Assembly (NCBI GenBank): GCA_900100475.1 | Contig: FMTU01000005.1 | Coordinates: 186,001-250,000 of the forward strand | Direction: 5' to 3' | Origin: Sphingobium faniae | Lineage (GTDB): Bacteria > Pseudomonadota > Alphaproteobacteria > Sphingomonadales > Sphingomonadaceae | DNA: 64,000 nucleotides | In this document: piece after piece, positions 61,890 to 64,000 of the stretch | Numbering within the stretch: position 1 is the stretch's first letter | Layout: every line of letters begins with the position of its first letter | The notes under the pieces: generated by a model | What the model saw: the letters and a program-made list of their open reading frames with translations, nothing else | Told to the model about the DNA's origin: nothing | Databases searched by the model: none | Made by a program: the position numbers and the translations under genes

Positions 61890-62240
61890 CGGCTATGGTG
61901 ATAAATCGTATCGTGCAATAGGCGCAGCGGACCCGGGGGCAGTACCCGGCGGCTCCACCAAATATCCCGGCAGTCTTTGAAATGGGGCTGGGCGGGGTGT
62001 CTGACGGGGCCGAACTAGGATCGACGTGTGTTGAAAAGCGGTGCCTTTACCCGGCCTGAGTACGCCGAAAAAAGGTTCAAAACTCACAAGTGCCAACGAT
62101 AACGAGGCTCTTGCTCTTGCTGCGTAATTGATGGCCTCGCGGCCTGACATTACCCAAAAAGAACGCGGTTGAACCCACCGGGCAACAGAAGGGAATTCAG
62201 CGGCTGCCGGAGGGGCCGGGCAACAGAACCCTCCGGACCA
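61890..62240 (+). ncRNA. ssrA: Circularly permuted two-piece tmRNA
   Basis: Trans-translation RNA in alphaproteobacterial permuted order. The acceptor piece comes first and ends CCGGCGGCTCCACCA at 61960; after a 45-nt spacer the coding piece starts GGGGCCG at 62006. GGGGCCG pairs with CGGCTCC with a G3-U pair, the alanine identity element. Tag frame from 62092: ANDNEALALAA then TAA. The T-loop (GGCAGTA between CCGGG and CCCGG) lacks TTC. The 3' end is CCGGAGGG/CCCTCCGG (62207-62236). The 5' end is estimated. Confidence 0.93.
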
Positions 62241-62316
62241 ATCCCCGATTTTCTTCTCCATCTTCGACATGGCTTCGGCCGGGCGCTTGCCCGGACGGTC
62301 CATTTGCGCGCCGGTT

Positions 62317-62332
62317 CCCGATTCGAATCGGG
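62317..62332. repeat. 16-bp perfect palindrome downstream of tmRNA
   Basis: CCCGATTCGAATCGGG, no loop. It falls in the 267-base gap between tmRNA and the small exported protein; the gap has no convincing gene and becomes strongly AT-rich from about 62335. Could be an operator or a remnant of an attachment region. Confidence 0.4.
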
Positions 62333-62507
62333 GATCAAAAGCCATTTCGTTCAATTACAGTTTTATGACAGCTTGAAGAAAAAAGTGTAACTTGCTGTAT
62401 TTCAATAGATAAAAATGATAATTCGGTGCCTTTCCGGCTATTGCTGGAATGTCATGAAGATGAAATAATCATGGCTATGTTAGAAAGATTTTTTGGGAGA
62501 GATGGAG

Positions 62508-62891
62508 ATGCTGAAGGTTGCTGCGATAATCGGACTCGCGCTGGCTGCCACGGCGCCGGGTATCGCGCTCGCGGCGCCCGGCGAGGTGCTGGTCGTGGGT
62601 GTACCCGATGGCGGGCTGGCTGCCCATGCCCTGATGGCGGGGGATTTCCAGAAGGCGGCGAACAAGCTCAAGGCTCCGGTGCCTGATGGCGCGAACGATC
62701 CCGCCCGTCTCATCAATCTGGGCAACGCCTATGCCGGCATGGGCCGCATGGCCGATGCGCGCCACGCTTATAAGGCCGCACGGTTCGCGCCGGAAACGCT
62801 GCTGATTCTGGCGAACGGCAATGAGGAATCCTCACGCGACATCGCGCGCCGGGCCATGGGCAGGCTGGAAATGAACTACGCCATGCGCTGA
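62508..62891 (+). CDS. Small exported TPR-like protein
   Basis: 127 aa, signal peptide LKVAAIIGLALAATAPGIALA. The mature part has one or two TPR-like helical pairs: HALMAGDFQKAANKL and LINLGNAYAGMGRMADARHAYKAA. ATG chosen after GGGAGAGATGGAG. Terminator follows. Function unknown; periplasmic. Confidence 0.72.
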   Translation: MLKVAAIIGLALAATAPGIALAAPGEVLVVGVPDGGLAAHALMAGDFQKAANKLKAPVPDGANDPARLINLGNAYAGMGRMADARHAYKAARFAPETLLILANGNEESSRDIARRAMGRLEMNYAMR

Positions 62892-62918
62892 ATGGCGCAA
62901 ACCCGGCATTCTTGAATA

Positions 62919-62956
62919 GGGGAGCCGTTCCTTCGGGGATGGCTCCCCTTGTTTTT
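62919..62956 (+). terminator. Rho-independent terminator
   Basis: GGGGAGCC (62919-62926) pairs with GGCTCCCC (62941-62948), followed by TTGTTTTT. Ends the small TPR-like gene. Confidence 0.9.
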
Positions 62957-62977
62957 GGGTGGGCTTCATTCATGAAA

Positions 62978-63028
62978 CTGTCATTTTATAGTCTCTGATC
63001 GGTCATCAAATCAAAATGCCTCTGTCAT
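62978..63028 (+). promoter_or_regulatory. CTGTCAT direct-repeat array, PhoB-box-like
   Basis: CTGTCAT at 62978, TAGTCTC at 62989, CGGTCAT at 63000 and CTGTCAT at 63022: three good and one partial match in an 11-base register (one register, 63011, is not matched). PhoB boxes are CTGTCAT-type repeats with 11-base spacing. It lies about 110 bases before the lipoprotein gene. Confidence 0.35.
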
Positions 63029-63139
63029 CCGACGCGCCTAGCTGCCGCCTTCGAGGGCGACAGGGGGCGTTGTCCGATTCGAAAATCCCCTGCGCTCCGC
63101 ACTGCAACATAAACCGGCATAGGCCGGAGCGGAGACGAC

Positions 63140-64000
63140 ATGGCCAAGATCAACCGTATCCATACTATTTTGATGGCGACCTGTGCATGCACGGTGCTGG
63201 CTGCTTGCGGCGCTGACGATATTTCCTCGCCCGGCGAAGGCACGATCGTCATCCCGGCGCCCACGCCGACCCCGGCTCCCACGCCGACCCCCACCCCGAC
63301 GCCCACCCCCGGCACGGTGACGGCGGCGGCGGAATGCCCGACCATCCCCGGCGCGGTGCAGCTCACCAATCGCGGCACCATTTCCGACAAGAGCGGCAAT
63401 AGCTGGCGCAATTGCGGCTTCCCGACCCGCTTCACCGAAACGACCACCATTACCAAGACGCCGGGCGTCATCTACTCGCTGCCGGGCCGCGTCGATGTCG
63501 GCACGGACCAGGGCGCGTCGAGCACCGGCACGCTCGTGACGCTGAACATCAACGAAGGCGTCGTCGTCTATGCGTCCACCGGCGCGGCGTTCCTGGCCGT
63601 CAATCGCGGCAACCAGATCAATGCCGTCGGCACCGCGTCGCAGCCGATCATCTTCACCAGCGAACAGAACGTCCTGGGGACCTCCACGGATCAGGATTCC
63701 GGCCAGTGGGGCGGCGTCGTGCTGCTTGGCCGCGCCAAGATCACCGATTGTGACGCGGGCGGCGCAGCGCCGGGCACGGTAGCCTGCGAACGCGATACCG
63801 AAGGCGCCAGCGGCGCCATCTATGGCGGCGCCGACGACGCCGACAATTCGGGCCGGATGAGCTATGTCCAGATCCGTTATTCCGGCTTCGTCCTGTCGGC
63901 GGGCAAGGAACTGCAGGGCCTGACCCCCTCGGGCGTCGGCACCGGCACGCAGCTCGACCACATTCAGGTCCACAACAGCTCTGACGACGGCATCGAAATC
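63140..64000 (+). CDS. Beta-helix-type lipoprotein with Pro-Thr linker (3' end missing)
   Basis: Open frame from ATG (after GGAGACGAC) to the window end. Lipoprotein signal ending VLAAC (lipidation Cys about residue 23), a PTPTPAPTPTPTPTPTP linker (about 40-58), then a Gly/Thr/Asn-rich domain with TLNINEGVVVYAS, INAVGTASQPIIFTSEQ, QWGGVVLLGRAKI, MSYVQIRYSG and LDHIQVHNSSDDGIEI: right-handed beta-helix-like coils. Similar proteins accompany TonB-dependent receptors in Caulobacter and sphingomonads. At least 287 codons are present. Cell-surface or outer-membrane location likely. Confidence 0.82.
   Translation, partial: MAKINRIHTILMATCACTVLAACGADDISSPGEGTIVIPAPTPTPAPTPTPTPTPTPGTVTAAAECPTIPGAVQLTNRGTISDKSGNSWRNCGFPTRFTETTTITKTPGVIYSLPGRVDVGTDQGASSTGTLVTLNINEGVVVYASTGAAFLAVNRGNQINAVGTASQPIIFTSEQNVLGTSTDQDSGQWGGVVLLGRAKITDCDAGGAAPGTVACERDTEGASGAIYGGADDADNSGRMSYVQIRYSGFVLSAGKELQGLTPSGVGTGTQLDHIQVHNSSDDGIEI

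Overview
The window is a contiguous stretch of GC-rich chromosome from an alphaproteobacterium, most likely a sphingomonad (Sphingobium/Sphingomonas-like). This rests on a circularly permuted two-piece tmRNA, an alphaproteobacterial LexA operator (GTTC-N7-GTTC) in front of lexA, a complete nuoA-N operon followed by birA, coaX and RNase J, DUF1467 and DUF2842 proteins, zapA/6S RNA/5-formyl-THF cyclo-ligase synteny, and many GTG/TTG starts. No phage, IS element, CRISPR array or resistance island was seen; this is mainly housekeeping DNA with a few odd small loci.

Layout. 1-4.7 kb: 3' part of ftsH, then guaB and an RsmB-type rRNA methyltransferase. 4.8-6.9 kb: a TPR lipoprotein/periplasmic protein, a decayed stretch on the minus strand (spore-coat-U-like fragment and a RadC/JAB-like ORF without its metal motif), and thyA. 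7.0-10.7 kb: branched-chain 2-oxoacid dehydrogenase E1alpha, E1beta, E2. 10.8-15.4 kb: DUF11-like exported protein, AI-2E/PerM permease, tRNA-Asp, aquaporin, DUF2842, 5-formyl-THF cyclo-ligase, 6S RNA, zapA and a small coiled-coil protein. 15.5-20.8 kb: tkt-gap-pgk-fba central carbon cluster. 21-25 kb: thiE, L,D-transpeptidase, M23 peptidase, efp, inositol monophosphatase. 25.2-43.8 kb: nuoABCDEF-(exported protein of unknown function)-nuoGHIJKLMN-birA-coaX-rnj-DUF1467, nearly all genes overlapping by 1-4 nt. 43.8-50.7 kb: a large membrane-anchored coiled-coil protein (minus) and a divergent four-gene set: Hpt-like protein, nucleotidyltransferase-like membrane protein, DUF2336-like helical protein and a histidine-kinase-like protein. 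50.8-56.5 kb: gltA, gltX, comEC, lexA. 56.6-61.8 kb: small Q/K-rich protein, moeA-moaC-trpC-trpD, trpG, NRDE/TANGO2 protein. 61.9-64 kb: two-piece tmRNA, a small TPR-like exported protein, and the 5' part of a beta-helix-type lipoprotein running off the end.

Most striking: the 46.6-50.7 kb set, where the Hpt domain has Trp instead of the phosphoacceptor His, the kinase has Arg instead of the H-box His but a well-kept ATP-binding domain, and the nucleotidyltransferase-like protein lacks the usual glycine-rich signature. Together they look like a repurposed, non-phosphotransfer signalling module. Second: an exported protein with two internal repeats, each carrying a Cys pair, placed inside the nuo operon between nuoF and nuoG with lower GC than its neighbours. 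Other points include a tripeptide upstream frame coupled to nuoJ, an intergenic-type repeat translated inside the E2 linker, and a tmRNA with tag ANDNEALALAA and a non-canonical T-loop.
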